64,000 nt of DNA from Rotaria sordida (Eukaryota > Rotifera > Eurotatoria > Philodinida > Philodinidae). The notes under the pieces were generated by a model. That model worked only from the letters and a program-made list of their open reading frames with translations. It was not told the DNA's origin and made no database searches. The translations under genes and the position numbers were made by a program. Location: assembly GCA_905250125.1 (NCBI GenBank), contig CAJNOL010001255.1, positions 1 through 64,000 of the forward strand, given 5' to 3'. How positions within the stretch are numbered: position 1 is the stretch's first letter; every line of letters begins with the position of its first letter. Positions 22,801-36,795 of this stretch are shown here, in pieces.

Positions 22801-23790
22801 ATTTAATTCGAAGATGTCTAATCTTTTTTTAATTGCAATAGAAACATCTCCATTGTAAGAGAAATTTTTCTGATGCGCCGTTCTCGAGAAACCTCGTAAA
22901 GGAGGAGATCCTCACCTATATGGTCTGATATGAAAAACAATATTCTACATTTCTCTGATATTTAATCATTCTTCGCCTAATCTTATAATAATAAACATTT
23001 CAACAAGACCTAATTGTAATATTAGATCAGACTTTGTCTTCGATATGTATTCTCTTTGTTCTTCATTCTCTCGTGTTTTGTCTTGGCTTCCACAGTGCCT
23101 ATCCATCTATAGATATTAGAGTATGGAAAAATGAGTGTCAGTAGTAGAACACGATCGAACCGTACTTTGATATTCTCAATGAAATCTTCGAATCGAAATA
23201 GGATAATCACCCTGAAGATATGAAATCATTTTTTGTGTTCGGTGAGTTGCATATCCAGCGCATTTCTCAGACGATTAAAGCTCATCGAGTCCAACATTTT
23301 TGGATCCAAACACGCGACGGCCTCTAGTCGGTAGAACAAAAAAATAAATCCAGACACAAGTTCATCTAGTCTTTATATGGTAAAGTGTTCGAAATAATCC
23401 TCCTAATTATTCATATTGAATTGCTTTCGATGAATAGATTTATCGAACGTTTCTTTTTTTTAAACATTCTTATTTATTTAAAGAATTGATCAACTTGTTT
23501 ACAGCATAGTGTAACATTTCGATCGTTTAAATTTTGTTTAATTAACTCGAATAATTAAAAATCATATATCTGATGAATAACTTAAGTAAAAATTTGATGA
23601 ACTTCTTTCTACTATACTTCGTTTTTGTTAGGATGTCACTGAATTTCGTTTTTGTTGCATACCATCTTATATTCTATTATCTTTCTTCATTATTTCTGAA
23701 CATATGAAAATTTTTCATTGTTTTTCTCAATTGTTAATATTTCTTTTCTCTATGTTTTAGTTCTACATGATGATCATCAGTTCTATCTTC
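22801..23790. other. No recognised gene
   Basis: Nothing supported. A short stretch near 23270-23330 carries GAGTCCAACATTTTTGGATCC, which is related to the core of repeat R1. Confidence 0.35.
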
Positions 23791-23799
23791 ATCGATTGA

Positions 23800-25200
23800 A
23801 TCTCTTTAACTTTTTCATTAGAATATTCTTCAAGCAACTCTTTATTTACTTGTAAATATAAATTATATTTTAACAGCTTTAAAACATTTATCAACAATAA
23901 ATTATCCAACGTGTTTTAAATCTCCATTAAAACTTGATGAATCAGATGACTATGAACGATAGAAATATTGATCAAAAACAACAAAAACTCTTCTTTCATA
24001 AATAATTCAATCTGAATATGATCAAAATAAATAATCTAGATATAGAACAACAACAAAAAGAATATCCTAATCAACATTGGTATCATTATCATAGATGTTT
24101 AATTATTAATCGTCTTGGTATTTGTCAAATATATGCTAATCTTTGTCATTGCATATGATCATCTATCATATGCAAAATATAATTCTTTTTTTTCTGATTG
24201 TGCTGCTAAAGAAGATGGTTGATCTCAACCATTAGTTAAACGTCCAGTTACAACAACAATTATTCAACTAATATCATCATTAGAAAAGAAAAAAATGATC
24301 ATTATCGAATAAAAAAAAGAATTAACAAATTGTCAACGTCGTTTAATTCTAGAAATTAATTCTAACGAACAAGATTAGAATTTATCTATAGAAAATAAAC
24401 ATATCAAATATAATAGATTTCGTTTATTTAAATAACTTCAACCATTTATTGATTATCAATATAAGGACAAATATTGAATATTGACAAATAACATTTGATT
24501 TTATATCACAATATTTATAAACAAATAATCAATTATTATCTATTGAAAATGATGAAAATAAACAAGAACAATAACAATTATTTACTGGTATATGAAATTG
24601 ACAAGAACAATGGATTTGAACATGTCAAATTATGATATAGAAATGAACGATGGACAACAAATAAAAGAATTAATTTATAGAAATTCAATTCGTCGTCACT
24701 ATATATCTCTATTAAATTCTCAACAAACAAACACAATATTTAATTGTTAGTCAAGAAAAAGATAAACAATCAATTTTAACTATATTACAATTAACATTGA
24801 TTAAACAACAATAAATAAAATAGATTTAATCTACCATTTAGAATATAATCAATAGAACCAAATCAATAAAATAGTGATTATTTATCTATAACAGGTTTAC
24901 AAACGATTCTCATTTATTAAATATTTATAATAATCGACGATTAATAGAAGCAACTAGAATTCTTCAGGCAAGTTTAGATTCGACTGGACAATTATATTAT
25001 ACAAGCACAATCCTTATCAGATTAAAATCAGGTAGAAATTAAATTATTAACAGATAATTTTATTAAAATGTTATTATTTAACTATTGATAGAATTAGTTC
25101 TATTTATTATTTTATTCGTTCCAATAGGTAATTAAACAATCAATGATTATCAAAAATAAAATAATTACTCAACTCAACAAATACTCAACTCTACAAAACA
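23800..25200 (+). pseudogene. Heavily decayed coding tract C
   Basis: Long stretches look formerly coding, for example NQHWYHYHRCLIINRLGIC near 24072-24125, KRPVTTTIIQLISSLEKKK near 24240-24295 and EATRILQASLDSTGQLYYT near 24948-25004. All are cut by stops and shifts. The protein family was not recognised. Confidence 0.35.
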
Positions 25201-25214
25201 TTGCTCGATATGAA

Positions 25215-25500
25215 AAAGTTGTTAGCACAGTCCCTATCAGATTAATATGTGAAACACCTTCGAGCTCTTATTATTAATCGCCGCCGAAAATATTCTTTTA
25301 TTCGATCTATCTTGAGACTCAGGTTTTTTTCATCATCTTTTACTTTAATCCTCTTTAGAATTGTAAGAAAGAATCAGTTTATATATGCTCATGAGATTAT
25401 TCTCATATATGATCGGTAATCATATATCCAATATGTCTCTCGCAGTCTGTGATGATCTATCGAGGCTATCTATCACGGTCTATCATGGTTAGAGATCATC
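25215..25500. repeat. Dispersed repeat R2, copy 1
   Basis: The block AAAAAGTTGTTAGCACAGTCCCTATCAGATTAATATGTGAAACACC-like sequence here is related to 45064-45110. In both places a GGTCTATGATGG-type motif follows 180-250 bases later. In this copy that motif is not expanded into an array. Confidence 0.5.
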
Positions 25501-26605
25501 TTATTCAAGTATTTTTCGACTCGGTCGAGTTCGAGTTTGAGTAGGACTCGATGGGCTCTCGTGATCATCTCTCGGAATCGTCTGTGAAGAAAAGAAGGTG
25601 GTTCCAAATTCTCACCCCTATACACTTCTACACTCCTTTTAGATTGTCTTTCATAAAATAGTCGAAAAATTTCTAATAAAAACAAGAAAAGGTTTCAGTT
25701 ATATTTTGTGATCCGACTGATCAATCCATTAGTCTAACTTTATGAAAATCGATTTGAATTAGTATAATTTTCATTGTTAGCTATTATCTCAATATTTAGT
25801 TTATTTTCGAAAAGTGCATGAGCACTATTATTAAGTTTCACTATGAAAATATGTCACTCATACTCAACACCTGCAGTCTCTCATTTGGATTGACCATTAA
25901 TTGATAAAAAAATCGTAGGAGAAAAACCTCCCAACTGATTAGATCCTAATGCATGCTCTTCCTTGAGAACACAAGGAAAACTCATGTTTAGAATTTCAAC
26001 TTGAAACGTTTCCATAGAGAGAGAATTAAATGATTGATATGATTTCATTGTTCTTATCCTAAGATCTAGCTATGATAAAAGATTGTCTTTTATAGAACCG
26101 ATATATTTCATGTTCTTATTTCAGGAAAGGAGAAAATCAAAAAAATCTGAAATTTTTCCAATAAATTATTCTCATTAAGATGTTTGTCTCTATAGAAAAT
26201 TTCAAGTCAAAATTCGAAAATCCATTTTGTTAGTGTTGTTGATAGACATCATGCCATTGACTTTAACAAATACAATACCTTAGCTATGAGTTCAAACTGT
26301 TTTCATAACTGATTAGAGTATACATAATACACATCACCCAAACTTCAAGATGATTAATTAGTTCGATTAGATGTTTTTTCAAGATTTTCTCGAAAACTCA
26401 ATTAACTACTAGCATAGAACATATTGGGTGTCGGTATGGTCACTTATGTTGGTGGAATATCTCCTCTGCTGCTACTTAATTGAGTTTCCTCGAATACCCG
26501 TAGAGAAGACATCATATTATCAGTTGAGGATAGGGAATTATGACTCCCTCCAGACTCGGATTCGAATCCATAATTTAATTTTTTTTTGCGATCTAACTTC
26601 AGCCT
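25501..26605. other. No recognised gene
   Basis: Nothing supported by a family signature or splice structure. The minus-strand frame at 26444-26677 overlaps repeat R1 copy 2. Confidence 0.35.
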
Positions 26606-26840
26606 TTTACTTTTTGTAGAGCCCGGTTCAACATTTTTATGGATCCGCTGCTCCCTAGATAAGACATACAGCAACAAGACATAACTATACGTTCGTTTTT
26701 TTTTGTCTGAGAGTAGTGAATAAATAACTGAAGCCTTGATCGTTTACTTGTTCATGTACACAAAGGGTGTCAGGTATTCATGGAAAAAAAACCTTGGGTT
26801 TGGATCCAAGTGGGTCCGGCTCCCAATTTTTAGGTTTTTT
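26606..26840. repeat. Dispersed repeat R1, copy 2
   Basis: Same series of blocks as 18368-18620, including CTGAGAGTAGTGAATA and TTTACTTGTTCATGTACAC, at roughly 75 percent identity by eye. Confidence 0.6.
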
Positions 26841-27311
26841 TTTGAGTCCAGGTCGGATAGGGGTCGAAATTTTAAACTTTGTTCGGGTTTGGATCTACGA
26901 AATAGTGGATTCGCACCTTCTTAGTTGAGAAACTTGTTTCGTTAGATCTTAGGTCATATTTCATCTTCTTTCGAGTGCCATATAACAAACCGAACTATTT
27001 ATATTCGATTAGTTTTTTATTCTGAAATCTGTCTTTATATGTTATACTATAGTCTGTCCAAAAATTCTGTGCGTGCGACTGTTTTTTGAATAGCTCGAGA
27101 AAGCAAACAGCTAGAGACCTGTGCCTTTCACCAATCGAAAGAGGAGGAGTTAGGACGTCTTTTTCTCTGATAATGTATCAGACGAAATTCTTTTAAAACT
27201 GATCATTTTTGAAAAATATAGAAAAGAATGCATGAAAGTGACATACAATACACATGAAGTTTTGATTATGACCTTTGATTTAGATAGAGAAACTTCAGAT
27301 ATATAGTTCAA

Positions 27312-27411
27312 NNNNNNNNNNNNNNNNNNNNNNNNNNNNNNNNNNNNNNNNNNNNNNNNNNNNNNNNNNNNNNNNNNNNNNNNNNNNNNNNNNNNNNNNN
27401 NNNNNNNNNNN
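27312..27411. other. Assembly gap (100 N)
   Basis: Exactly one hundred undetermined bases, which usually marks a gap of unknown length. Confidence 0.99.
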
Positions 27412-27570
27412 AAAAATATTCTCTTTGAAATAATATTCTAAGAATTGATGTATCCCTATACTATTTTGTTATACTATTTGGTCACTCTTCAACTGGTATC
27501 ATAATAATAGAATTTCGATATGAACTGTTTCTTTATCAATATATAACGGTTATATAAATGTTTATTAGGA

Positions 27571-28021
27571 TGAATATATCTTTTTTGAATAAATTTTCAT
27601 AGAAAGAGGATAGAGAAATGCAGTTTTCATTATTCAAAAGAAGAGATAGAGATGCATTGAATTGTATATTGTAGGCATTTCTAGTGTTTTCTTTGAAGTT
27701 TGTTTAATCAATTTTGTGAGTGTCAAAAAAGATCAGTTAAAATTTCTATTTAATTCCATATAACTTCTGTTTAATTTATTCTAAGAATATGAACCGTTGT
27801 GGAATTGTATAAGTCTTCCTTTAACAGTTTAAACATACAAGTGACAATTGAAAATTTTTTGGAAACATCTTATGGATTAGAGTCGATTGAAAACCTTCGA
27901 AAAGTCAGATTGAAACGGCTATAATATACGATTCGATAGATGTTTATCTCCTCTTTCAAACGATAAAAATCCAAGGTATCTATCTTGTTTTTGTCAAAAT
28001 CTATTCAACAAATATTCACGT
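27571..28021. mobile_element. Fold-back element, degenerate second copy
   Basis: 27571-27664 (minus sense) and 27938-28021 (plus sense) are diverged versions of the arms of the element at 2357-2935: CTCTTTCAAACGATAAAAATCC, then TATCTTGTTTTTGTCAA, then TATTCAACAAATATTCACG. The arms face each other across about 270 bases, as in the better-preserved copy. Confidence 0.6.
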
Positions 28022-28329
28022 TGCCTAATAGGCATTAATATAACCATCACATATTGATAGAGAAAGATTTATAGAAATTCTATTATTATTCAATTAGTTG
28101 AACAAGGATTAAATAGCATAGAAAAATAGAAGATTGTTTTTCTCTATCACTCGATAACATAAGAAAATTTCTTCAAGCTTTCTATATGGAAATAAAATAA
28201 TGATGGCATTAGTTTAGGTAAGCGTTAAGTAGTATTTGATTAATAATTTCTATAAATATTCCTCTTAATTTAATTGATTTCGATGTAATATTTAAATAAA
28301 TATTTGTATGTTTTTGTTTAGAATAATCT

Positions 28330-29235
28330 ATCTTATTTGAAATGTTTCTCATTATCATGTTTTAATCGAACTAATGCATATGATAATCGATTAATATCTT
28401 TAGTTCGTCGTATTATATATTTGGAAAAATAAACGTTTATATATTCGTCTTGAAGATCGATCTAGATTTATTGATGGTACTCATCTATATAATGAAATTC
28501 TCATTCATATGTCTCAACTTGATAAATTTAATTTCTATATTAGTACTAAAATTTCAATTGATGATTCAGTTTATCATTTATCAGATGATAATATGCAACA
28601 AACATTTAATAATATAGGTTATTATAAAACATCTTCTTTTGTTGATTATTATTCTTCATCAAATGCAATATCTAATGTTTTTTCACTTCCATTTATATTT
28701 AATCGTCTTGAAATGATCACCAAGAAGTTTCCATCGTTTAATATTTTCTCATGTTATTTATTTGCAAGTAGTTAATACAATTCAATTCAATTATAGTTTT
28801 TTCATTCGAGTTTCTAAAGGTTTTAGATTGTTGAAATATTTAACTATTATTAATATGATGTCACCATTATGGAATTTCGAAGAATATCAATCTGATTATA
28901 TTCAATCAAATTCAATTATTAGATTTCCTCATCTTATTTCACTTAATATGAATAATTTAGATAAATATTATATTGAACAGTTTTTACTTGATAGAAAAAC
29001 TCATGTACCACATTTAATCGAATTGAAACTATCTTATAGAAATTTGAAAAATGTAACAAAGAATTTTACAAGAAATACAACACAAAACAAGTGTGCTAAT
29101 ATAAAACGAATAAACTTTTTCGACAAAGGTGATTATCGAAATAAACTCTGTCTATTTTCCTTCGTTAGAGATTGTTTCTTTTTCTATTATTTGATAAAAA
29201 TAATTCTGCTAAAAATTCTCATATTATATTCTTGA
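28330..29235 (+). pseudogene. F-box-family C-terminal region, frameshifted copy
   Basis: The sequence encodes the region downstream of the F-box in a bdelloid multigene family: LKCFSLSCFNRTNAYDN, RFIDGTHLYNEILIHMSQLD, FSLPFIFNRLEMITKKFPSF, FFIRVSKGFRLLKYLTIIN and PHLISLNMNNLDKYYIEQFL. Two frame breaks are visible, near 28425 (YLEK-stop instead of continuing into YIRLEDRSRF) and near 28755 (FSCYLFASS-stop). The N-terminal F-box exon is not found upstream. The family assignment rests on remembered resemblance to bdelloid F-box proteins. Confidence 0.65.
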
Positions 29236-29239
29236 TATT

Positions 29240-31163
29240 ATGAAATTAAAATAAAAATCAATTATTTAAATAATTCTCCTCTCTTTCTCTCTGGATTTCT
29301 AGAAGAAACTTCTTCTAAGTAAGATAGTTTAGTTTATTTATTTTTACAAAACAACAACTAATTATTATCAATATTTTAAAATTTCTAAACGGTTAACTTG
29401 GACATATTTCTCCTTCTTCTTCTCCTTAACTAGCTAATCACCTATTTTTTTTTCCTTCGTTTTCCTTAAAGTATTATGAAACTCAATAATTGAAGAACTC
29501 GTTAAAATCGAAATTTTCAATATCTTTTTTATTTAGTCACTTATTCTTTATGATTATAGATCAAAACTGCTTTGTCGGATTTGATTTGATCCGACTGAAT
29601 TTTGTTTGAAGTTCACAGAAGTTCAAAATAAGATTTGTTAACTAGATATTATCATAATGACGATTATCCCAATATGTTTTATCAGTTGGATCTGACTGAT
29701 GAAATCTTATTCTACAAATCCACCAATTTCAGACAGGATTCAGCTGAATTTTGTCAGACTGGACTAGTTTTATGATAAGATCGAAGAATTGGATAATTTC
29801 TCCTGGTGCAACTATTTTTCATGTGTCCTTTTATCAATAAAAGATTTCTAATAAAAACTTAACTGTTCTAGGATGATTGAAATCAAATTCTAGCATTATA
29901 TCAGATTTTATGTCTTTAAACGAAGCTTTATATTCGTATGTTTGAACTTATTGTCAATGATTTCTTTGTTGGTAGTTGAATGCAGTGTTATGTTAGGTGT
30001 TGTATTGACTCATTATCTAATAAATATATTCTATGAAGCGAAATAAGTTAAATAATAACTGTTATCGAATAGACATTTAACATAGAATGAATTTTTTATT
30101 AGACGAAAATAGTCAACAACGAGAATCTGTGTTATTTTCTATCTTATTGTATCTTTAACAACTTCGTTTTCTTTTCTGTTCAAATAGATTTATGTTCTTT
30201 TCGAAAATTTTCATAGAGATACAAAAATCTGCTGATAAAACCAAAAATTTCTACTTTAGTTCCGCTGTTTTAATGCCAGAATTATGTAGATACGAAATAA
30301 ATTCCACACGTAAGTTTATTGATAGATATTAAAAGAGAATTGTCGAATCTCTCTAACAACCACTGGACGAGAACTACCACTCAATCTATTACAAGTTACT
30401 CAACGGATTTTACCATTTTTCATGCTGATTCCGGCAATAGATAGTACGATTAAACTTATATATATATATATATGTCGTATCGAAGTTCTAACTTCTATAA
30501 ATTATTTCATCGAAGTTACAACTTGAATAAAGTGAAGTTATCGAAGTTGTTTGGATGAAATAAAATAGGGAAATTGTTGATTATTTCAATAATATAATTA
30601 GACTTGTTAGCAAGAGATCATTTCTCTACTAATGACAAATATTTATTTGATAGAAAATTCAACAATTATAAACCATTAACAAATATTGAGACTAAACATT
30701 TTTTTAGTTTTTGTTCAGAAAATAAGAGATAAATCGTAGAAAAGGTGATCATAAACGTTGATGAACCATAATCAGGAATAGAAGTATAGACTGATCGTCA
30801 CTCTATAGAAAATAGATGCTTTAAATAAAATATAAATCACGTATAGATCAGTTATATAAGCTAATTATATGATTAATAACCTTTACAATCTAAACTATTC
30901 GATAATTGGATTATAATAAATGAATCAGTTTCAATGAAAGCACAAGTAAATGCAAACGCATAAAGTATGTCACATTTGCTTATAATCTTTATTTAAAATT
31001 CTTCTCGATTGACAACTAATTCTGAAACCGTGTAGAAATTGATGACTTTATCTGCATTGTCTCCTGTAGTAACAAGAAAGCGTAAATGTTTTCATAACAT
31101 CGCGTATCTCTATGTCTGTTATCGGATGAAAAGTTAAACATCTGAAGTCATACGTTAAAGGAG
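29240..31163. other. No recognised gene
   Basis: AT-rich sequence with short repeated motifs (GATCCGACTGAATTTTG near 29590-29606 and related TCAGCTGAATTTTGTCAG near 29740). Nothing coding was recognised. Confidence 0.35.
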
Positions 31164-31199
31164 AAACCAGTCGTGCAATATGCACGGGTTCTCGCTAGT
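31164..31199 (+). mobile_element. Helitron-like 3' terminus
   Basis: A hairpin CGTGCA-ATA-TGCACG (31172-31186) is followed nine bases later by CTAG at 31195-31198 and then T. Helitrons end in a short GC-rich hairpin followed by CTRR and insert between A and T. The 5' end was not found, so the element length is unknown. No Rep/helicase gene is visible, so it would be non-autonomous. Confidence 0.4.
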
Positions 31200-32560
31200 C
31201 TAGAAATATAATTTACTCTCAGAATTCGTTTTCTAGTGTTAAAATTGTCATAAATTCGTTGATTTTGATGAATAATTACTGATATGTAGATTTGGATGTC
31301 ATCAGATATTTATGATTGATTGATTCTTCCTTATGGACGATGATCAACAATGAGTGTCGAGAGATTTTATAGACATACAAATTTTGATATACTCTGGAAT
31401 TTGAAGTTTAGTGATATATTAATAAAAGATAATTAGAGAAGAACAGTAATTGAAGAAGAACGATATTAGCAACGATAGTATCTTCGATCGATCAAAATAG
31501 TCTAATGATAGATGATTGACAATGAACATTTATTAAGTTAACCTAACTTGATTCAATCGATTAATAGAAAAAGAAATAATCATAGAATATTCTATTCGAA
31601 TTTCTTATATTTTCTTGGATCAAACTAATTTATTAAGTATTACAGAAAAATATATATAACTAGGTGACATTCGAGTTCCACTCCTTTGATAAATGAGATG
31701 TAAAAAAAAAATGAATATCGATCATGGAAAAGATCAATTTATTATTTAATAATCTGTATGAGAGATTATTTATGATCAACTGTGATTGTAACTGAAATGA
31801 ATAAAAACAGCTGATTGAGGCTATGAGTGAAGAGAATATTCACGTTGGAATTAAAAAAAGTAAACGTTTGTTTGTATACATCAACATGTATCCGAAAGAC
31901 TTGTTTGATTGAAAAATAAATCAAGAATTTATTCCTTATAATATAATCATAGACAGAATCCATTGATACTATTAAAAGAATGTCATATTTTGCAAGATGA
32001 ACATTGTTATAAATTGTTGACAGGAATGAGAGAGAGAAGATAAAAGTTTGACAGAAAGTGAACTTTTTTTTTGTTTTTTTGTTTTAGATCTCTTACTTCC
32101 GACAGAAATCTATTCAGATCAACAAAAACTTTATGTCACTCGTACAAACAAATGTCACTCGAAAATATATTTAAACTTAAGAACAAAAAAAACATTGAAC
32201 AACTAGTCGAGTTTATATAACAAAGAAATTTACAAATAATGCAACTTATCAAATAAATAAACTTATTTATATTAACAGTTCTATAAGATGATTATTTATT
32301 TCGATAGAAAAAAACATTATTATAAAGATAACCATTGAAAATCGATGATAATGATTGTCTATAACATTGTATATATATGTTCGACCTAAATTTCTACTTT
32401 AATCAATTATTTGCAAAATAAAAATGTTGAACATTTTCTAAACGAAAGAAATTTATTGGTCATGACGAAGAATTATATTGATAATAAACATCATTATAAA
32501 CAAGTGTATTTTATTGAAAATCTAAACTAGACGATCATTCATATGCTAAAATATATTTTA
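31200..32560. other. No recognised gene
   Basis: AT-rich sequence with no family signature. Short frames only. Confidence 0.35.
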
Positions 32561-35516
32561 ATATATCTTGTTTATTACCCAAAAATACATTATCAGATAT
32601 TTAATCAACAATTTCTCGTCTAGCTAAATAGAATGTAACTTCAATGATAATACTATTTATCTTACTTCTATTTGATGCATATATAATTGCTCTTAAATAA
32701 CCTTTTTCAATACTATAGAAATGTTTCGATACTAAAACACTAGAACCATCTGTTAAATAAGTTAATAATTGATTTTTTTCATGACCATCGTCAATTATTT
32801 ATTAGAGGATAAATTTGAATCCAATCATTTTGATATATACTATTTTATAAATTTAGCCTACAATATGAGAACAAATATATTTTAGATTTTACGCCTTATA
32901 ATTAGGAAAGATTTGAGATTAAGAATATTATTGTTATGTGCCGCTCCTTATAAGCCAGAATACATAACAACCTCATAAAAGAAAACGGTTAACAAACATT
33001 TATAAATATACGCATTTCTATGATCGTGACCAACGGCAGGCTTCATTCGCTTTTTGACATGGTTTGCCAGAACGGTAGAGATATGCCGGTTAAGTATTTT
33101 TGTGTCCTATACTTTGACTGATAGTCATTTTCTAGCTTTTGCTTTTCTGTAGACATCTTTAATAAAAGGTTGAAAGGCGTATCTCGACATAATGTTTTTC
33201 TTTCAACGTTTATATCATTTTTCCGAATCTTTCGAGTAGAAATGATAATGAATCATTGTACGAGCTTTCTCATTCTTGTAAGTATGACTCTAGTAGATAG
33301 AATATCAAAACAAACTTGATAGATTATTTTATTTTCTTATTCGAATAAATCTTATTCCGATTTTATATGAATTAATCAAACAAAATAATTTCGAACATGT
33401 TCGATAATCATATTCATGTTTATAATAGGTTATAAGACGATATTTAACATTAAGAATTCTATAGATAATTACGAAAATAAAGTAATCTGAAAGATTTTCT
33501 ATCGATATTTTATTGATATAATATATAAAATGGTGATTCTTCATTTGTTAATTGTCTATACTAAATAGTACCATTCATAGCTATATTTAATCAATTTGTT
33601 ATACGACTATAACCAAATAAAATTGACTCTTTAGATAAACAAGAAATTGAAAATCAATGTGATGATTATGTTCAATATCTATATGTTCACTAGTTGATGT
33701 AGGACATACTATTTGTATAGTTGCTTGATAATAATTTGTTTCTAATTTAAAACACATAACGAAATAATAATTGATCATATCTTGTATAATCTAATGATGA
33801 TAAAGCTTCGTATTCACTATTTACAAAAACAATACTATTTCAAGATTGTGGTCTTTCAAAACTTCTAGAATAACAAAAAAAAAGCAAGTCAACGTTTTTT
33901 TTAAAATCAAATACGAACAGTGCTGAATGTGGTAATGAATATCCAAGAACGATTATTTCAAAAATTCTGGTTGAATATTTCAATAAAGTGTATAAAAAAG
34001 ATTATCATCATAACATGGTATAGAAAATAATATTGAACATATATTATTGTTTTCAATTGTAAATGAATATGATGGTATTGATGTTTCATTACTTGAACAA
34101 TCAATATTTTTCTTCCTATAGAAATGATTTTTGATAATCATAGAAATAAAATAAATCTCAATGTCTAAGAATATTTTTCCATGGTAACACCAATTTGATA
34201 AAATATTTAACAATAAGAAAATAATTGACGAAATCTATCATAATTATACATATCACCAATCATGACGGGTTCAATAATATATTTGAAGAAAGCCTTGATT
34301 ATAGTTGTTCGAACAATATCAAAACGAATTTGTAAGACGATCAATTAGAGGATTAACCTATAAGAAAAAATATACAAGAAGATTTCAATTTAAAATAATA
34401 TAACTAAAAGAAAAAAAAAACGAAACGATCCAAGATTTTGCTTTTCAGTTTAAAACATGGCATTACTGCAATAAAAAAACACTTGATAACTTATTTAAAT
34501 TTCAATAGAAAAGCAATGTTTTATTTAAAAACTATATAATATCTGTAATTGGCAAGAATTATTGAAATGACAAAGAAGAGATTCGAAAAGAATCCTTTAT
34601 GAGACCTGCTATTGATTAGTATCAATCGAACAATATCGACTAAAACAACATTTAAATGTTTTATATAGTACTTGTAAAATGAGCATCTTTGCAGGTATTA
34701 CAATTAATAGCTAATTAACATTCTATCATTTTAAGGGTAGACTTATTGAATTTTTTTCTTAACTTTATTAAAAATAGAAGTCCAAAATATTTGTTAACGT
34801 TTGCTTTGAAAAGCTAGTTAATAAAACAAATGTATGAGTAATCAATTAGATAAGGGCACAGAACACTTTTTTTCATCCATTCAAAAAGACTTTGAAATTT
34901 CGGAATGAAAAAAAAAGCAGAAAATGATCAACGAGAAACAAACAACAACAATATCTATAAAATGCATTTCTTATTGATATAACTCACTTAAAATCATAGA
35001 ATATTTAACTATAATCTTTAAGGTGGTCCTCATCTTCACGACTGAGACTCGACTTTTTTGTCGTCGAAGTTAATAAGATTATATTTTTCATTCTTACTTT
35101 ATATTTTGAAAAAGAAACTTCATCAGTAAAATGATATTGAAATGTATTATGTCCATTAGTAATTTGTTGAATAACAAATTTTTTATTTATTAATCTCAAA
35201 AGAATAAGATCTTTTGGTGTATCAATAGCATTTAAATATCCTAATAATAATAAAATATTATTAGGTGTAAAATAAAGTTTAACATCAAATTCAATAGTTA
35301 ATTTAATTCCAAACATAAGAATTAGATCTCCATTTATTAAATACGATTAATACCTCTTATGTATTATTATATATGATATTAATAAACCTCTTAATGGTCT
35401 ATTCATTTATAGAATTCTTTCTATAGATAGTTCAACTTGTACACACATTAATTATCTAGAAACAAGAAATGATTTTCATTTAACATATCCATGATCAGAA
35501 CGTTTTATAAAATCTA
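32560..35516 (-). pseudogene. Decayed coding region, minus strand
   Basis: Plausible protein segments read on the minus strand, among them LLTYLTDGSSVLVSKHFYSI and YLRAIIYASNRSKINSIIIE (about 32635-32790), and a 103-codon open stretch at 35005-35316 with NAIDTPKDLILLRLINKKFV and YHFTDEVSFSKYKVRMKN. Between them stops are frequent. 32930-33300 is richer in GC and does not look coding. The family was not recognised. A single large dead gene is possible, or several unrelated remnants. Confidence 0.35.
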
Positions 35517-36795
35517 ATATATATCCCACGAAAAAAAAAATTGTATAAAAACGCGTTCCAATGCAAACTTTCAGAGAAAAAACGCTGTTTTTGCGTTTAA
35601 ACGCATCTTATTTTGTCCGAAACGCATCTAAACGCATCGGTTTTCGTTTACAACGCGTTTAAATGCATTTTTAAATGTTTACAACGCGTTTAAATGCATT
35701 TTTAAATATTTACAACGCGTTTTTTCAACTTAAAATGCCACCTAAAAACGTCGTTCGAACATGTTTTATTTTATTCGTTACGACGCGTTTATTTGTTATG
35801 CATCTTGATGCGTTTTTTTATTTCTTTCGCTGAAAACGTGATCTCTTTACAAATGCACCAAAACGCATATTTTTCAATGCGTTTTTTTTACTGGAAAACG
35901 GTTTTTCTAATAAAGGTGTCCGAACACGTGTTTCAATTCATGCCGTTTCTTGTGAAAATAAGGCATTACAAGCACTACGGAATGGATTTTTACATATGGA
36001 TGACAAAGAATACACTAAAATAGGCGTGTCAAATTTTTATTTTCTGTTGCTTTCATTTGAAGATAAGCTAAATTATAAAAAAAATATTTTTAAAACTAAA
36101 TATAAATTATTATCGTTTATATTTGAAATAAATTGAATATTTTTGTTTCGAAAATTTTATATTGTCGTAAGTCGCATTTTTTTCAAATATAAGTTAAGAC
36201 AAGAATATTCATATTTATTATAAGTATAAAATATAATAAATTAATTTACTAAAATTTTAAATAAAAAAACTCCAATCTATTTTTTCATATAAATTATAAA
36301 AAATTATGTATCTCAATTTTTGAAATAATAGGAAAAGACAGCCCTAACTTTATAATAAAATTTCGTGTAGAAAATTATTTCTTAATTTAAGTAGAAAATT
36401 CAACAGTTTCACGAATGCGTAAGTATAGTCTAGTGGTATATTCTAGACTTCATAATTACAAGTTCTTCTGGTCGAATCTGCTCTACGGTAACAAATAGAT
36501 GCGTTGCAATGCGTTCAGTGTGAACTACAGCTACATTAAATCGATAGACGAATATTTTCCGAGAGGAGATACGAATTCTGGAAAAGCGCGTTGCAGACAA
36601 TGATTGAGTTGAAAATAACATTTTTTTCTTCAAAAATATTAGGTCTTCTTAGTCTGCTCAAACGCTTTTCGTTACTTCAAAAAACACGTTTCAACGCGTT
36701 TTAAAAACTGCGTTTAAGATCTAGCGAAAACATGCGAACCAGAAAAAAAACGCGTTGAAACGCAAACTTTTATAAAAAATTTTTTCATGGGTATA
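35517..36795. mobile_element. ACGCGTTT-rich DNA element
   Basis: The ends are inverted and related: TATATCCCACGAAAAA on the left, and TATACCCATGAAAAAA as the reverse complement of the right end. Next to both ends lie many copies of AACGCGTTTAAATGCATTT-like motifs (at least seven ACGCG-containing sites), arranged mostly pointing inward. The centre (about 36040-36420) is AT-rich with no transposase. Clustered subterminal motifs are typical of transposase-binding sites in hAT or Mutator-type elements, but the superfamily is not determined. Its right end interrupts a receptor gene fragment at 36795. Confidence 0.6.
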
